Counted from the first letter of the stretch, positions 10,336-22,685 are shown. The stretch: 64,000 bases of DNA from Sebastes aleutianus (GCA_916700875.1 CAKAKS010000067.1:29644933-29708932), one strand, 5' to 3'. The notes: generated from the sequence alone by a model not told the origin. Program-made: numbers and translations.

Positions 10336-12189
10336 TCTAAAAACACTCATCTTGCTCTGCTTTAGTCGAGAGATTGCGTCCTCTCTCCCAGCAGTGTCAG
10401 ACTTATTCCCTTATACAACATTTATAATGCGTATGCATGTTCATGTACTGCACGTGTGTTCACAGCTACCTAAAAGACTGTGAGTGAAGCATGTTTGATG
10501 TGATCTTTGGGGATACGGGATTGCACAGAATGGGTGTCGTTTTAAGGTCATGTTATGAAGTCACCATGGGAGATAGATCGCCGGAGCATCGCGGATCTAT
10601 ACTCCCACACAGGGGAAGACGTGTAACACATGTTGGGCTTGCAGCAACTAGTACTGAATAACAATGGTAAGCTTACATCTTTAAGAGGTCATATGTGATG
10701 TATGCAGCTCACACACAGCACAGGGGAGCTCCTTTTTCCACTGCTTGTTTGCGTATATATGCTGCCGTGGTCAGTAGTGTAGTATACACATTTGGGTAAT
10801 TGCATTCTCCTTCTGTTGCCTGCTCCCTGCAGGGAAGACTGATGGTAATACAAAGTAGCTTTTAAAAATATGGGCAACGCTTCAAGAAGCATCAAATACA
10901 CGTGCCACGCTGCGTTCAGGCTATATTGAAGACTATTTTTTTTTTATATTCCAAATTTAAAGTATCCTTTAAATTGCATAAATGCCCGACATATTGCTTA
11001 TCGGTTTGGATAAAAAAGCGCGGGATGTGGTTGTGAATGCTAAAGTGATCCGTAAGAGCCCTGAGCTTTTTGAGTCGGTCGTATTACCCCAACCTCTCAA
11101 ATGATTTGAATAACGTGCCACATCCTATTAGAGCTCTCTTTAATCATACTCTTTCACGTCTTTAAATAGATAAAAATCCCGGAGGAAGAATTATTTTCAG
11201 GAGTTTTTTTTGAAGCAGGCCACAAACTGACATCACTCCACTGTAGACATTGTCCTCTTTGTGTCGTCCATTTCTGCGTCTGACGGGCTGACAAAAAGTC
11301 AAACGCACTGAGTAATCAGTTGTTGGTGTTAAAACACATGTGCACGTCCGCCCACACCCAGATCATCATTTAAACCAATCCTTAAATTGCCTATTTTGAC
11401 CAGGGGATTTATTCAGAACTAAACAATTTGTAATACCTCAATTACAGCGACATCCATCCCCCAGTGGGCAGACACAGCGCCTGAGCAGCACACAAATACT
11501 TTAATTACCCACTCAGCTTGACTTGGTAGGGGGTATATGGGTCACAACTGAGCCCCAGGCTCACTATTATGCATGGGTACCGCTGTTTTTCAAAGCACGG
11601 GTCAGGACCCAAAGGTGGGCCGCGGGAAGATTAAAACGGGGCATCAAATTATTCTGAAGATATTGGTATCAGAAGCTACTGGCTGTATTAAGTGGATGAA
11701 GCCGTCCCCAAGCCCCTGTATTAAGAGAAAAGCTGAATCTGGGCAACAGACCAGTTAAATCCTCAATACTTGATGAATAAAAACATGAGAAGCACTCGAT
11801 TTGTCTTATCTCGCAAGTGAGGAGTCTACTTTTCCGGTGTGTGAAAATGAAACAAGCTCCACAAGTGAAGATATTTTGACTTCATTTGGAAATGCTTTAT
11901 CGGCCAGCTGCTGGCAATGCTGGCAGTCAACGAGCTACATGTGGCTACAGAATAAATTATCTGCAGGTATGTTACACTTGTGGGACAAAATATTTCACAG
12001 TGAGAAGAAATGTTGATACAGACAACTGGTAAAGATGTGCTGACAGGTCGCTTCAATGCAGTAATGTAATCACCGTCTCTGAGCCTTACCACGAAGGAGA
12101 ATGTGGTGAGTAAGAAACTAATGGTTTGCAGTCCATCTATTGAATGTTATCATTATAAAAACTAGAATTACCACCTCATGTTTATATGC
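10336..12189. other. No recognisable gene
   Basis: Single-copy-looking sequence. Near 11575-11640 a GGTCAGGACCCAAAGGTGGG string resembles one end of a fish DNA transposon, but nothing else supports an element. Frames at 11573-11758 and 11801-12016 have no recognisable motif. Confidence 0.4.
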
Positions 12190-12335
12190 CTCCGCCAACC
12201 AATCAAGTTGCAGTTCACATCCATGTCTGTCCAAAATGTCTTCACTTCATCATTTTGTCCTATTGTCCACATTTGTGTGAAATTGTCATAGTTAGGATAT
12301 GAATTCTGGAGTTATGGCCAAAAACGTGTTTTGTG

Positions 12336-12350
12336 AGGTCACAGTGACTT
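12336..12350. promoter_or_regulatory. Near-consensus palindromic nuclear-receptor site
   Basis: AGGTCACAGTGACTT differs by one base from the AGGTCAnnnTGACCT oestrogen-receptor palindrome. It sits in the first tandem unit. Whether it is bound is unknown. Confidence 0.4.
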
Positions 12351-12464
12351 TGACCTTCAACAACCAAAATCAGATCATGCTTGAATCCAGGTAGACATTT
12401 GTGCCAAATGTGAAGAAATTCACTCAAGCCGTTCCTAAGATATCATAAGAATGGGACGGCTGTG

Positions 12465-12489
12465 AGGTCACAGTGACCTTGACCTTTGA
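12465..12489. promoter_or_regulatory. Perfect oestrogen-response-element consensus plus overlapping half-sites
   Basis: AGGTCACAGTGACCT at 12465-12479 is an exact match to the palindromic consensus with a 3-base spacer. The right half-site overlaps TGACCTTGACCTTTGA, which on the other strand gives a TCAAGGTCA extended half-site of the kind used by ERR and SF-1 type receptors. The site is carried by a repeat; function is not shown. Confidence 0.5.
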
Positions 12490-12595
12490 TCACCGAAATC
12501 TAATCAGTTTATTTTTGGGTCCAATTGGACGTTTGTGATGAATTTGAATAAATTCCCTCCAGCAGTTCCTGAGATATCACGAGAATTTGCAATTG

Positions 12596-13601
12596 GCTGA
12601 AGACATTCGAAATGGGTGTCTTAACCCAGAAGTTTTGTGCCTAAACCAAACCGATCCATAACCATCAAAATGGCACATCAGAAAACATCATATTGATCAT
12701 GATCATATTAATTTAGAACTATTATATAACTATTCATAAGTTATGATTCCATACTTGCCAACCTTGAGAGCTTAAAAGAAAGGAGGATTTCAAAACCAAA
12801 GCAGGGTGGTGTCAAAGTCCCTGAAAGTCAAATTGTTCTGGGGGTCCCAGAAAAATTTGTTTCCTGCATTCTGGTGACTTTAAAAGAGTGCAAATAACAA
12901 AATATTAAGTACACTGCAACAGCATTTTAATGTTAAACATTTGATTTTACCTTTAACTCCCAAGAAAGAAAACTGAAGAATTTGTTTTTTGGCCCGATAA
13001 AAACGACTCTTTGCAGCCTGCTAAAAACAGCTGTTTGCAGCTGTTCTCTCTCTCTCTCTCTACAACCAGGAAAAAAAAGAAACAGAAGTAAGAAACCTAC
13101 ACCGCAACCTCAACACACCACAAATGGCGCTGTCCATGGTTCTGAAACAATGTTGTCAGCAGCAGTCAGTGCGAGTGGGTGACGGTGACCGATACCATTT
13201 GACTCGTTTAACATACAAGCTTTGAGAAAAAAACAAAAGATACAATTCAGGCTTTTATTCACCTCACCTCACATTTTTACACCAGAGCACATTTTTAATC
13301 AAGGGTTTTGTGGTTTTGTGCATGACTGAGTCTCTATTTAGACATTTCCAAACAATTGGAGCAGTGTGAAGGTTGGTCACCACTTCTCATGCATTTATAA
13401 AATACAACCTTTGTGCAATGTACAAGCCAGGGCCAGTATGAACTGTATAAAGCCCAGTGTTAGTGCATAGTCTCAGATCTCGTAAGTCTGTTAGGAGTGA
13501 CCAGCACAGGCAGCGTCACAACAAAGAAAATAGATTTTGGAAATGATCACATGATAAAAAGATACAAGATCTTTAACCAAGATCACTTTAACCTCAATGC
13601 A
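12596..13601. other. No recognisable gene or repeat
   Basis: Includes a short (CT)n run near 13045-13060. Nothing else recognised. Confidence 0.5.
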
Positions 13602-13755
13602 TTAAAGGAACGTGCGGCCGACACGGCTACGTCAACAAAGCGATCACAACACACACAGAGGGAGAGAGACATCATTCTCTGCTCAGGTAGACATTACACC
13701 TCTATATCTTGCTGCTATATTACTGCTCTGAATATTCTATATTGAGCACCTTTAA
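13602..13755 (+). mobile_element. Short TTAA-bounded element
   Basis: Begins TTAAAGGAACGTGC and ends GAGCACCTTTAA, with TTAA at both ends. It shares GTCAACAAAGC and ATTCTCTGCTCAGGTAGACA with the longer copy at 32614-32880, so it looks like an internally deleted relative. TTAA duplication is known for piggyBac and Kolobok; the AGG terminus fits Kolobok better. Confidence 0.6.
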
Positions 13756-13830
13756 CATCAACATGTTAGCGTTGTCGATGTGAGCATGATAGCATGCTGA
13801 CATTAGTATTAGCTCAGCATCATAGAACAT
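13756..13830 (+). repeat. Family D fragment
   Basis: CATCAACATGTTAGCGTTGT followed by GAGCATGATAGCATGCTGACATTAG resembles the end of the TTAGCATGCTAAC-type repeat seen at 46520-46941. It directly abuts the TTAA element. Confidence 0.5.
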
Positions 13831-15884
13831 GTCTGTAGACCCTCAGTCGTGTTTTGAATAATATTCCAATTAACATTTGTGATATTATATATTTGTGCCA
13901 ACATAACTATTGGAAGAAATATCTTGCATTCTTCTTGTTCTTCTATGATTTAATGGAGCAGTGTTAGTGTTACATGTAGTCATGAAAAGGTATGCATTAA
14001 GATAGGTGACCTTTGAAAGCCTGCTAGTGGCTGATTTAGCGCTTTGAGGGAGAGCATTGTGGGTAGACATGATTGTAGTCCTTATTTAACACTGCACTTA
14101 AGAATCACATGAGACTTTGCTAAAAGTTACTTTACTTTTACTTTCTAAGTTTTCCATTTTACCATTTTTTTACATTATAAATATTGAAATGTTTTATACA
14201 TACCGACCCAGACATACTTTGTCACATTACCGTTATTTATTCATGATATACTGTATGAATTGTTATGCTTAAAGCTGTCACGTCTAGCGCTCACATTTAT
14301 TTCATTTACATCATGTTTCTTTACACACTCTGAATCCTTAATGTGGGATATCAAGAGATTTAATTTCATCTAAGTGGCCACACTTTTACACAGAATGGAA
14401 ATATGTGACGGATACTGAATACAAATCACTTCATAACTTTCATTTCAATTACAAAAAAAGCACATTAAATCTGTTTAGTTTGCATGAGTTGCAAAAACAC
14501 GATCATAGACTTTCAAATTATCTAAACTCTCTTCACACACATACACACACATGAAAGAACAAAAGAAAGAAGAACAAAGGACGAATAAAGAGAGAAACAG
14601 CTGGTACCTAATTTGTGGTAAACCTGGAAGTTTTAAAAACACATTTTATGTATATAATATTACTGTATATTCCTAGATGATGATGATGATGATGATTGCT
14701 ATGACCTTTTTCAATTCGTCCTTTGAGGGATGGCTCCTTTGAGAGACAGCAAGCCCTTTTTGTCTCTCATGTCTTCTCTTAAACTTGACTATTATAGTCT
14801 GATAAGCATATTGAATCCAGCCTCTCAGGCTCAATACAATTTCTGCAACAAATTGCACGGAGGAAAAAAAGAAAAAAGAGAACAAGCAAGGCTGGGTACC
14901 GCAGAGCAACCTCCCAGCCCTTTGCACCGCACACAGCGGTTCTCATATCATATTGCATGAAGAGGAAAAGCACAGGCTGACAAAACCCAAGGCCTAGCAC
15001 AGGAGAGCAATGTTCTGATGTACTCGCACTCCTTGGAAACTATTCCCTTTTAGTTTCTTGAAGGGGAGAATATTTACTCGTGCACTGACAGAGGTGACGA
15101 CCTTTGCCGCTGCACAGTCTGAGACTGCAGGAAGATCCACACAGCGGCATACCTCCTGTGTGGAGAATCTGAAGTCCTAACAGCTTTCTAGGCTAATGAA
15201 CACAATATTCTAACACATGACAGTACCTGCTAGTAGTCTGCTCCCCACGGTGCGCTCATTTCACACATTTTGTCAGACTTTGGGTTGAAATAAATGTAAA
15301 AAAAAAAGAAAGAACAAGGTCAAAGCACATCCTGGCCTCTGCAGCTCTTTGGAGATAATTTCCATCTAAACGGTGTGCAGAATGCAGCATTACAAAATCA
15401 ATCATTTATTACAACATTAATTTGGAGGCATTAGTGTAATTAACATAAACAAGCAAGGCCGTCGCCAAGAAGGTCGGCAGCCTTTGCTGGGTGCTACATT
15501 GGATTTTAGATTCGTGCCACCAGGTCAGATTTGAAGGCAAATGTGCTGGACTGTCTTACTGCTACAGGAGGACGGTACTGATGCAACTAGGAGGTGTCTG
15601 GTCACTGCAGATTTAACAGCAGCTACTTAACATCACAGCATAACAAAAACCATAACATCACAAAAATGTCATTTTTTTAACCATGCTGCATGTTGTGTTT
15701 TATAAATGTAATTTAATATTTTTTTTTACTACCGTTCTAGGCAGCCATTGGTTTCCTTTCATTTTCATATGGTACAAAAATCCGTTATCAGACTCTTGAA
15801 GCTTGCTTGAGTTGGGTAATCCAATACAGTATTTTTACTATTTGTCTGCAATTTATAAGCAACTATCATTTGAGAAATGCAATG
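13831..15884. other. No recognisable gene
   Basis: Mostly AT-rich unique-looking sequence with a (GAT)n run at 14676-14696. The stretch 14880-15560 is more complex and could hold conserved non-coding DNA, which cannot be tested here. Confidence 0.45.
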
Positions 15885-16561
15885 CTGCTACCATTTGTGA
15901 TCAGTTTAACATGCGTCATCAGCGATCGGATCACAAGTGGATAGCTCTAAGTACAGGTGGACGCACTGAGATCCGATCACTCAGACCACACTCAGAGGTG
16001 GTCTGGGCCACAGTCTTTTAGCAGCGTGTATGCGAATGTGTCCTCCTGGGCCACATTAAGGACCGCATACTCAACTGACATCCCGCTGGGATCCGCGGGG
16101 TCTCACTGCGCTCCTCATGTGAATAGACGCGAGCCTCGCAGCGTGGAAACGGCTTCTGTGCTCTACTGTATTCTGTCGGTACAACTGTTATTTTATGAAC
16201 ATATATCTTATTTATGGGCTACATATCCACAAACTATCACACGAGATGCGTCTGTGTTTTTGTTCCAGTGCTCTGCACGGAGCTGATACCCACCGCCCGC
16301 CAGCTTGCTCTCGTCCCCAGCTCTCTGAAGCTTTGTACCCCACTGTTTCCTGGCAATACCCTTTTATTTTGATGTTAATAAAATGCACCCAAATTCACGA
16401 ACATATAGGATATTACTACTGACATTCATGTAATATTACATCACAACGTCTGCTGTACTACTTGTTTATTTGCATATAGAGTGAGGAAGTTAGATCGGAT
16501 CACAAGTGGTCACTCAAGACGCATGTGGAGATGCATGTTAATGCCAGGTCTGAACGGGGCC
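15885..16561 (+). mobile_element. Non-autonomous element with GGCCCCGTTCAGACC-type terminus
   Basis: The right end reads ATGCATGTTAATGCCAGG then TCTGAACGGGGCC. The left side (15908-15942) has TTTAACATGCGTCATCAGCG and GATCGGATCACAAGTGG; the latter string recurs at 16493-16509. Its outermost bases are missing, so no target duplication is readable. The interior has GATCC-rich palindromic patches and no transposase frame. I recall this terminus from short fish DNA transposons. Confidence 0.55.
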
Positions 16562-17149
16562 TAACAGCCTTGCAGGACTTACACGGTCTGTTGTAGAGAC
16601 TCACCTTGGCTGATGTTAGATCCCAGACCTGAATTATTATCCCAGTCCGGCCCCGATCACATTCACATCATACAGTAAATTAAGGGCAACCCTCTTAATT
16701 TGGTGAACTAGTAACAACAATGGCTCTGATCTGAGCGACAACTTCTGCCTGCAACATATTCTCACGTCCTTCAACAACTAATTTAACAGATGAAATGGAT
16801 TCTAAAAAATGCCTTGATTCATAACACCGCATGAGATACAATATTTATCCGAGACTGTTTTTTTCTTCGTGCTCTCCATCAGCTCAGGGTCGGTTACACA
16901 ACAGAAACATGCAGCTGGTGCTATGATTAAAATGTTGCTCAATGATCCTTAAGCAGGGAAAATGATGGGGCAGTGATTGACACGAGTTGTAAACATTCAT
17001 AATGGAACGCTGTGAGCGCGGTTATACTGAAGAGCAATGAGCAGAGGGAGCAGATCCCATCACACTTCAGTCCGTATCCATCTCTCTAACTGAAGATAGG
17101 GTGAGTTGGGTAGCACAGAGATTCTGAGGATAAAACAGGTGCTAACAAA
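16562..17149. other. No recognisable gene or repeat
   Basis: Nothing recognised. Confidence 0.5.
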
Positions 17150-17954
17150 AAGAATGCTTTATAATAACCATCAATAATAAATGGTGAATTGATAGTTAAT
17201 TAAAACTTACTTAAGTTAGTCTACCGTTGTTTGCTGTGTTTGCTGTTTACTAATTATTAGTATTGCTATAATTGATATTATTTTAACAGTTTATTGTTGC
17301 AGTAAGTATTATTTAATGATGACAAAATGATTTGTAAACCTGTAAGAAATAATTTGTAAAACATCTATAAACATTACAGACATGGACCAGATATTTGTAA
17401 CACTTTGTTAATGATTAATAATTGGTTTTTAAACTATCTATAAACATTATTTGGATGGCGTTTGATAAATATTGCAACTAATAATTATAATACCTTCTTA
17501 AATGTTTAATAAATACTTTGTAAAACATCTATAAACACTATTTAGATATATAGTTAACAATTAGTCAATGGTCCATCTATGTAATGTTTATAGATATTTT
17601 ACAAATGATTTCTTAAAGATTTACAAATCATTTGGTAATCATTACTTAATAGTTGTAAGCTTATATACAATACAATGTTATGTGTGCAAGAATAAACACT
17701 CAATAAATAGTTTATTAATGTAATCTGATTGTAATTGTTATCATCTCCTATCAGCTATTACAATATATAATTTATGAACAAATTATTTAATATTACACAA
17801 ACTAATGATAAAATAACAAACTATAGCATTACTAATAATAAGTAAACATTTATAATTATCATTTCATCGTTTGTTAACAGGAAAATAACTATTAAGTAAG
17901 GTTCAAAAACTATTAATTAACCATTTGTAAATGATGGTTATTATAAAGTGTTAC
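17150..17954. mobile_element. AT-rich element with long inverted ends
   Basis: The left arm (17156-17208; CTTTATAATAACCATCA onwards) pairs with the right arm (about 17900-17954; ATGATGGTTATTATAAAG then TGTTACC). The interior is built of diverged copies of TTTATAGATGTTTTACAAAT-like motifs in both orientations, so it could fold extensively. It has no coding frame. It is likely a foldback or palindromic MITE. Confidence 0.65.
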
Positions 17955-18228
17955 CAAAATAAGGTTCATAGTGATTCAGTATATAACTTTACTGGGTGAA
18001 GTTTTGTTGAATTATGCATATCGAAGGGAAGGTTTAAAGGTTTTGGGTTTGCCGGGTCAGAAGTATCCTTCTGCACATTTTAATACAAATGAAGTCTGAT
18101 TAAATGAAGTAAATATGGAAATGGGGGGACGGATAACGGTTTCTTGTGATGCTATTACTCATTTGGAGCTGAAGTGGCTCTATTCAACCCACTGTGGAAG
18201 ACAACGCATTTGCATAAATGTTTCATTT
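17955..18228. other. No recognisable gene
   Basis: Nothing recognised. Confidence 0.45.
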
Positions 18229-18259
<31 letters not shown>

Positions 18260-18280
18260 TACACACACACACACGCACAC
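18229..18280 (+). repeat. Compound (TC)n(AC)n microsatellite
   Basis: A short TC run passes directly into an AC run with single-base interruptions (AT, GC). Confidence 0.95.
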
Positions 18281-18668
18281 TTGCCTGCATGGACACATCC
18301 CCCTTAATATCTACCTCGAGAGGTCAAAGCACAGACCGTCCACTTCATTCCCCATCCTCAGACAATTCATCACCCGCTGAGTCCCTGTTGCACAGCGTGG
18401 TAAATAGCCACATCTTAATCCATGCAGATTGAAGAGCTGTATATTTCTCTTTATCTTCTCCCTAGACTCTCCCCCTTCCTTGCCTTGGAGACTGCAAGGC
18501 GATGGAGTACCGTTTTATTCACGATGGAATTCTCACAGATAAAAATATAGTCGAAGAAATACAGACAATTCTAATTTTCTCAACTTTTGCCTGAAGTTAT
18601 TTTTTTTCATTTGTTTCCCTTTTGCATGTGATGTGGGCTGCTGGATACGTGGGGATGGATGAAAGATT

Positions 18669-19598
18669 TACACCGATCAGCCACAACATTATGACCTCCT
18701 GCCTAATATTGAGTAGGTCCCCCTTTTGACGGCAAAAGAGCCCTGACCTGTCGAGGCATGGACTCCACTAGACCTCTGAGGGTATGCTGTGGTATCTGGC
18801 ACCAAGACGTCAGTAGCAGATCCTTTAAATCCTGTAAGTTGCGAGATGGGACCTCTGTGGATCGTCCTGTAAGTTGCGAGGTGGGGCCTCCGCGGATCGG
18901 ACTTGTTTGTCCAGCACATCCCACAGATGCTCGATCGGATTGAGATCTGGAGAATTTGTTGGCCGAGTCGACACCTGGAACTCGTTGCCATCCACATGAT
19001 GTAAAAGAAAACGTGATTCATCAGACCGGACCACCTTCTTCCATTGCTCCGTGGTCCAGTTCTGATGCTCACGACGTGTCCGTTGTAAGTGCTTTTGGCG
19101 GTGGACATGGTTCAGCACGGGCACCATGACCGGTCTGCGGCTACGCAGCCCCGTACGCAACAAACTGCGATGCACTGTGTGTTCTGAAACCTTTCTATCG
19201 GAACCAGCATTAACTTTTTCAGCAGTTTGAGCTCCAGTAGCTCTTCTATTGGATCAGACAACACGGGCCAGCCTTCGCTCCCCACGTGCATCAATGAGCC
19301 TCGGGTCTGACCCTGTCGCCGGTTCACCGGTTTTCCTTCCTTGGACCACTTTTGGTAGGTCCTGACCACTGCAGACCGGGAACATCCCACAAGAGCTGCA
19401 GTTCTGGAGATGCTTTGACCCAGTCGTCTAGCCATCACAATTTGGCCCTCATCAAAGTCGCTCACATCCTTACGCTGGCCCATTTTTTTCTGCTTCCAAC
19501 ACATCAACTTCAAGGACAAAATGTTCACTTGCTGTCTAATATATCCCCCCCACTGCCAGGTGCCATTGTAACTAAATAATAATCTATGTTATTATACA
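18669..19598 (-). pseudogene. Tc1-like transposase relic with deleted catalytic core
   Basis: A Tc1/mariner copy read on the minus strand. The N-terminal DNA-binding part is clear: KDVSDFDEGQIVMARRLGQS, then AALVGCSRSAVVRTYQKWSK. The catalytic part starts with HQNWTTEQWKKVVRSDESRF, giving the first Asp, but after FLLHHVDG the frame jumps to TNSPDLNPIEHLWDVLDKQV. The segment with the second catalytic Asp (usually in a QQDNAPCH-type motif) is therefore deleted. A 35-bp tandem duplication (18831-18900) shifts the frame, and a further break lies near 19210-19260. The left terminus CACCGATCAGCCACAACATT follows a TA at 18669-18670, as expected for Tc1. The opposite terminus is eroded near 19555-19598. 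It cannot make active transposase. Confidence 0.9.
18831..18900. repeat. 35-bp tandem duplication inside the Tc1 relic
   Basis: CCTGTAAGTTGCGAG begins both units (18831 and 18866). The units differ at several positions (for example ACCTCTGTGG against GCCTCCGCGG), so the duplication is not recent. 35 is not a multiple of three and breaks the frame. Confidence 0.9.
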
Positions 19599-21579
19599 TA
19601 ATGGGGAAAAGGCCTGGATGAATGTAAAGTTCATCTGAATTGACAAATAAGAGAGCTTTTCTTTACATTTTGAGAAATAGTTTTTGCCTTAGCTGGTCTT
19701 GTTTACACTGTACAGACTACAATCCCAATGACTGAGGGTTTCTAGAACTCCTCCTTTTTTCCTCCATCCTGTCCTTTTACTCTTATTTATTTCTCTATTC
19801 TCCTCCCTCCCTCTATTTTTCCCTCTGCTTCTCTCCCACCCTCTTTCAATCTTCCCAGCCCGTTTTCTTCATCTGCAGAGCGCCTATCGCTGCAGAGAAA
19901 AGTACCATAGTGCTGCGCTCTATTGAGTGCCAAACGTTGATTGATTGAAGAGCGAAGAGCTGGCGGCAGGTATGCAGCTGACAAATGTATAAGGCCTCGG
20001 AGATTGGAGTTAAACCCGGTGCTAACAGATAGCCAGATAGCACGGCTGAATGGACAAAACTGCTGCCAACACACTCACGTAACTGACAATTACAAGATTT
20101 GCAGTTAATTCCACTTCTTTCTCTTCATGTACGTGGTGCAAAAGAGCCCCGTGTCTGTTCTGTCAATTGGATTTTCACTTTGAATTGAAAATGAAAAATG
20201 AGTCTTTTTCTTTTTTTTTACCCATCTGTTATGCTTGCAGTAATTTGGAAGCAGTTCCTGTCAAGTAACTGCTTGTTTTGTATGTACTCTATATTGTTAT
20301 TTGATGATTCAATAAAATAAATCACTTAGATGCTTATTTGTTTATTCTCTAAGGGCAAGTTCGAGGCAGAAGTTTGTTTCTATTATGAGAGTTCAGTCTC
20401 AATTTAAAGCAAATTATTTCTTGGCTGATTATGTGTACTTCTTCTACTTAACCTCTTGAACCCCGTCTTCTTTTTCTTCTTACACTTAAAAAAACACACT
20501 GTAGCGTCACATAAATTCACATAATTCAGCATGTCTTCTTCCAACACTTCGTTGAAGCTTTATAATGCTGATGTCGAGTTAAATATTCAACACAAAGACG
20601 GCATAATGTTCATGCCTGCACTATAACATCAGATCGAAATATTCAAAATCTCTTGGGGATTTTTGCCAATATATTCCAACTCATTTTGGCTGATGCTGAT
20701 AACAAACACATATTGTTCCACCTGATTGCAGTAACTGTATATTTACATGTGAACATGTTGTAACAGGATTGGGCGGAGGACAGGGAAAATAGTGGAAGTA
20801 CAGCAATCAAAGACAGAGTCAGCTTAACAGTCAACAGGGTTTTTATTTACCCTAACTCAGAAAGTCTAGCTCCTTCAGGAGCCCTAACCCCAGAACTGGA
20901 AAACCAAAAACTACCTTTTACCGGCTCAACATATAACAAAAATTCACCCTGGAGATCTAGGGGGAGAAGAGACTGAGAGCTCCTCACTCTCAGCATGCAC
21001 CACACCGAATGAACTCCGCTGATTGTCCCTGAAGAGGAGATCAGCTCCAGGTGTGTGGCTCCTCACACCTGCTCCCAATACTCTCAAACGGGACTGGGTG
21101 GAGCCACCTGGCAGGAATGTAGATGCCCCTAGCCTTCAGCCCCTTACTATGTTAAAACTCCAGTTAGCAGGGTTACTTGGCCATGGATGTATTTTTGCAG
21201 CCATTGCACGACATGTCACCTCATTAGTGACGCCTCACAAAGGAGATAACGGCACACACTCTGATGTTACAAGCCAGAAACTTCCCCCGTCTGTTTATTT
21301 CACAAAAGAATGTATTGATATCTACAAATTACTAATATTTGTAAGTTGTTTTTTTGTTGTCATTTCCTACTTTGTTGTGCTGCAGACTAGAGACAAAGTT
21401 AATACCATTAAAGCCCAGTTATGAATGACATGGATCAAAGATTTGTGGCTGTGTTTCAGCTTTTAAAAATACGTTCATCCTCATAATAATATTGTATCTG
21501 TATTTCACGTACAGTGCCTGTTAGTAGGAGAAGGAGTCGGTTTTGGGTGCACTCCCTCAACCAGCTAGGAAATAGACTA
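19599..21579. other. No recognisable gene; possible repeat at 20760-21180
   Basis: Contains a pyrimidine-rich stretch (19745-19865). Between 20760 and 21180 a GGGTTTTTATTTACCCTAAC string and a following CTGAAGAGGAGATCAGCTCC to CACACCTGCTCCCAATACTC part have the style of a fish retroelement-type repeat, but no termini are identifiable. Confidence 0.4.
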
Positions 21580-21716
21580 GGATGTACTTAGCTCCACCCT
21601 CTCGTGTTACTTCTGGTTGCCAATGACCAAGATGGAGACGGCCAAAATGCCAAACTCAAGGCTTTAAACAGCAGACGTCACGGTGACTACGTCCACTTCT
21701 TAAATACAGTCTATGG
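21580..21716 (+). repeat. Family B 3'-end fragment
   Basis: Covers the last 137 bases of family B: GTACTTAGCTCCACCCTCTC, then TTACTTCTGGTTGCCAATG, to TACAGTCTATGG. It has an internal deletion after GGCTT compared with 10255-10335. Confidence 0.7.
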
Positions 21717-22404
21717 AACAGACAGAGGGGCCATGACGGACGTGGCCGCCGGTGAAATTCCTGCCCTGGTTTGGATGAAAGCCCAAAATGCACAGAAACA
21801 GCTATACCCATTTACGTGTGGACAAGACCTCAAACTTTCATTCAGTATTTCTTCCTATGGTGAGAAAGGGCATGTGGAAATAAGTGGAATTGATCAACAG
21901 AACATTAACTACTGTCATTACAGTCTACGCTCTCATCCTGTAACCAAGCATCAGGTATTGATACAGGCTGTAAAGCTAATCAGCTGATCGCCTCAACATC
22001 ACCGAGCTGTTGATCCTGATTACTGGACATGGACATTACCATCATTCTGAATTAGTGTATAGCCGGACTGAGTTGTTTCCTGGTTCAAACTCAGAATGAG
22101 TAACTACAATTTCCAAGAGTACTTTTAACCTCGACTGCTGCTCCTGCAGATGGAACATGTGCAGGGTCGACCTCCCGATCGATCTGCCATTGGTTTCCAA
22201 TATCCGTCTGTCTGCTGGATGAACACCCTGCGCTGTGACACATGTCAGAAGCAAACACCTTCATTTCTCAGGGATGTTCAGACAGGTTCATTTACTCTCT
22301 CTCTCTGACATACACACACTCACAAACACACACATACACACCACCACCATCACAGAGATGCTCCACTTCTGCTGCAAGGGGATCATAATTGGCACAACGT
22401 GCAA
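21717..22404. other. No recognisable gene
   Basis: Contains interrupted CT and CACA runs near 22295-22345. Nothing else recognised. Confidence 0.45.
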
Positions 22405-22685
22405 CTCCTAAACCAGCATGTATCTGTACAACCCGGTCGCGCTTACAGAAACGCAATGCCACGTGGATAATGTTGTGAAACGATTGGTTAGGCTTAGGCA
22501 ACAAAACTACTTGTTTAACGTTAGAAAAAAAGATCATGGTTTGTGTTCAAATAATAAGGTAACAACTTAACAACATAACAACGTAACAACATAACAACGT
22601 AACAACATAACAGCGTAACGTAACAGCCGTAACAACGCAACATAACCACTATAGTTAGGTTTAGGAAAGAACTACATGGTTGGGC
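22405..22685 (+). repeat. Family C fragment carrying a minisatellite
   Basis: Shows the family core TTAGGCTTAGGCAACAAAAC, then ATCATGGTTTG, and again GTTAGGTTTAGGAAAG near the end, flanking the AACAAC-type array. Terminal inverted repeats are not evident. Confidence 0.6.
22561..22650 (+). repeat. AACAACRTAACAACAT minisatellite
   Basis: Alternating AACAACGT and AACAACAT octamers, about ten units, decaying to AACAGCGT, AACAGCCGT and AACAACGC at the right side. Confidence 0.9.

Larger units (their letters stand above)
12190..12595 (+). repeat. Dispersed repeat with 129-bp tandem units
   Basis: Two diverged units begin with AGGTCACAGTGAC at 12336 and 12465. Each continues with TTTGACCTTCA or CTTGACCTTTGATCACC, a GTGCCAAATGTGAAGAAATT-like stretch and CCTAAGATATCATAAGAATG or CCTGAGATATCACGAGAATT. 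The left part (12190-12335) has no repeat partner here. I recall similar sequence as a common fish repeat, but its class is not evident. Confidence 0.65.

Noticed and set aside
22561..22650. AACAAC-type array considered as a CRISPR-like array
   Set aside because: Units are contiguous octamers without spacers, in a eukaryotic window; it is a minisatellite.
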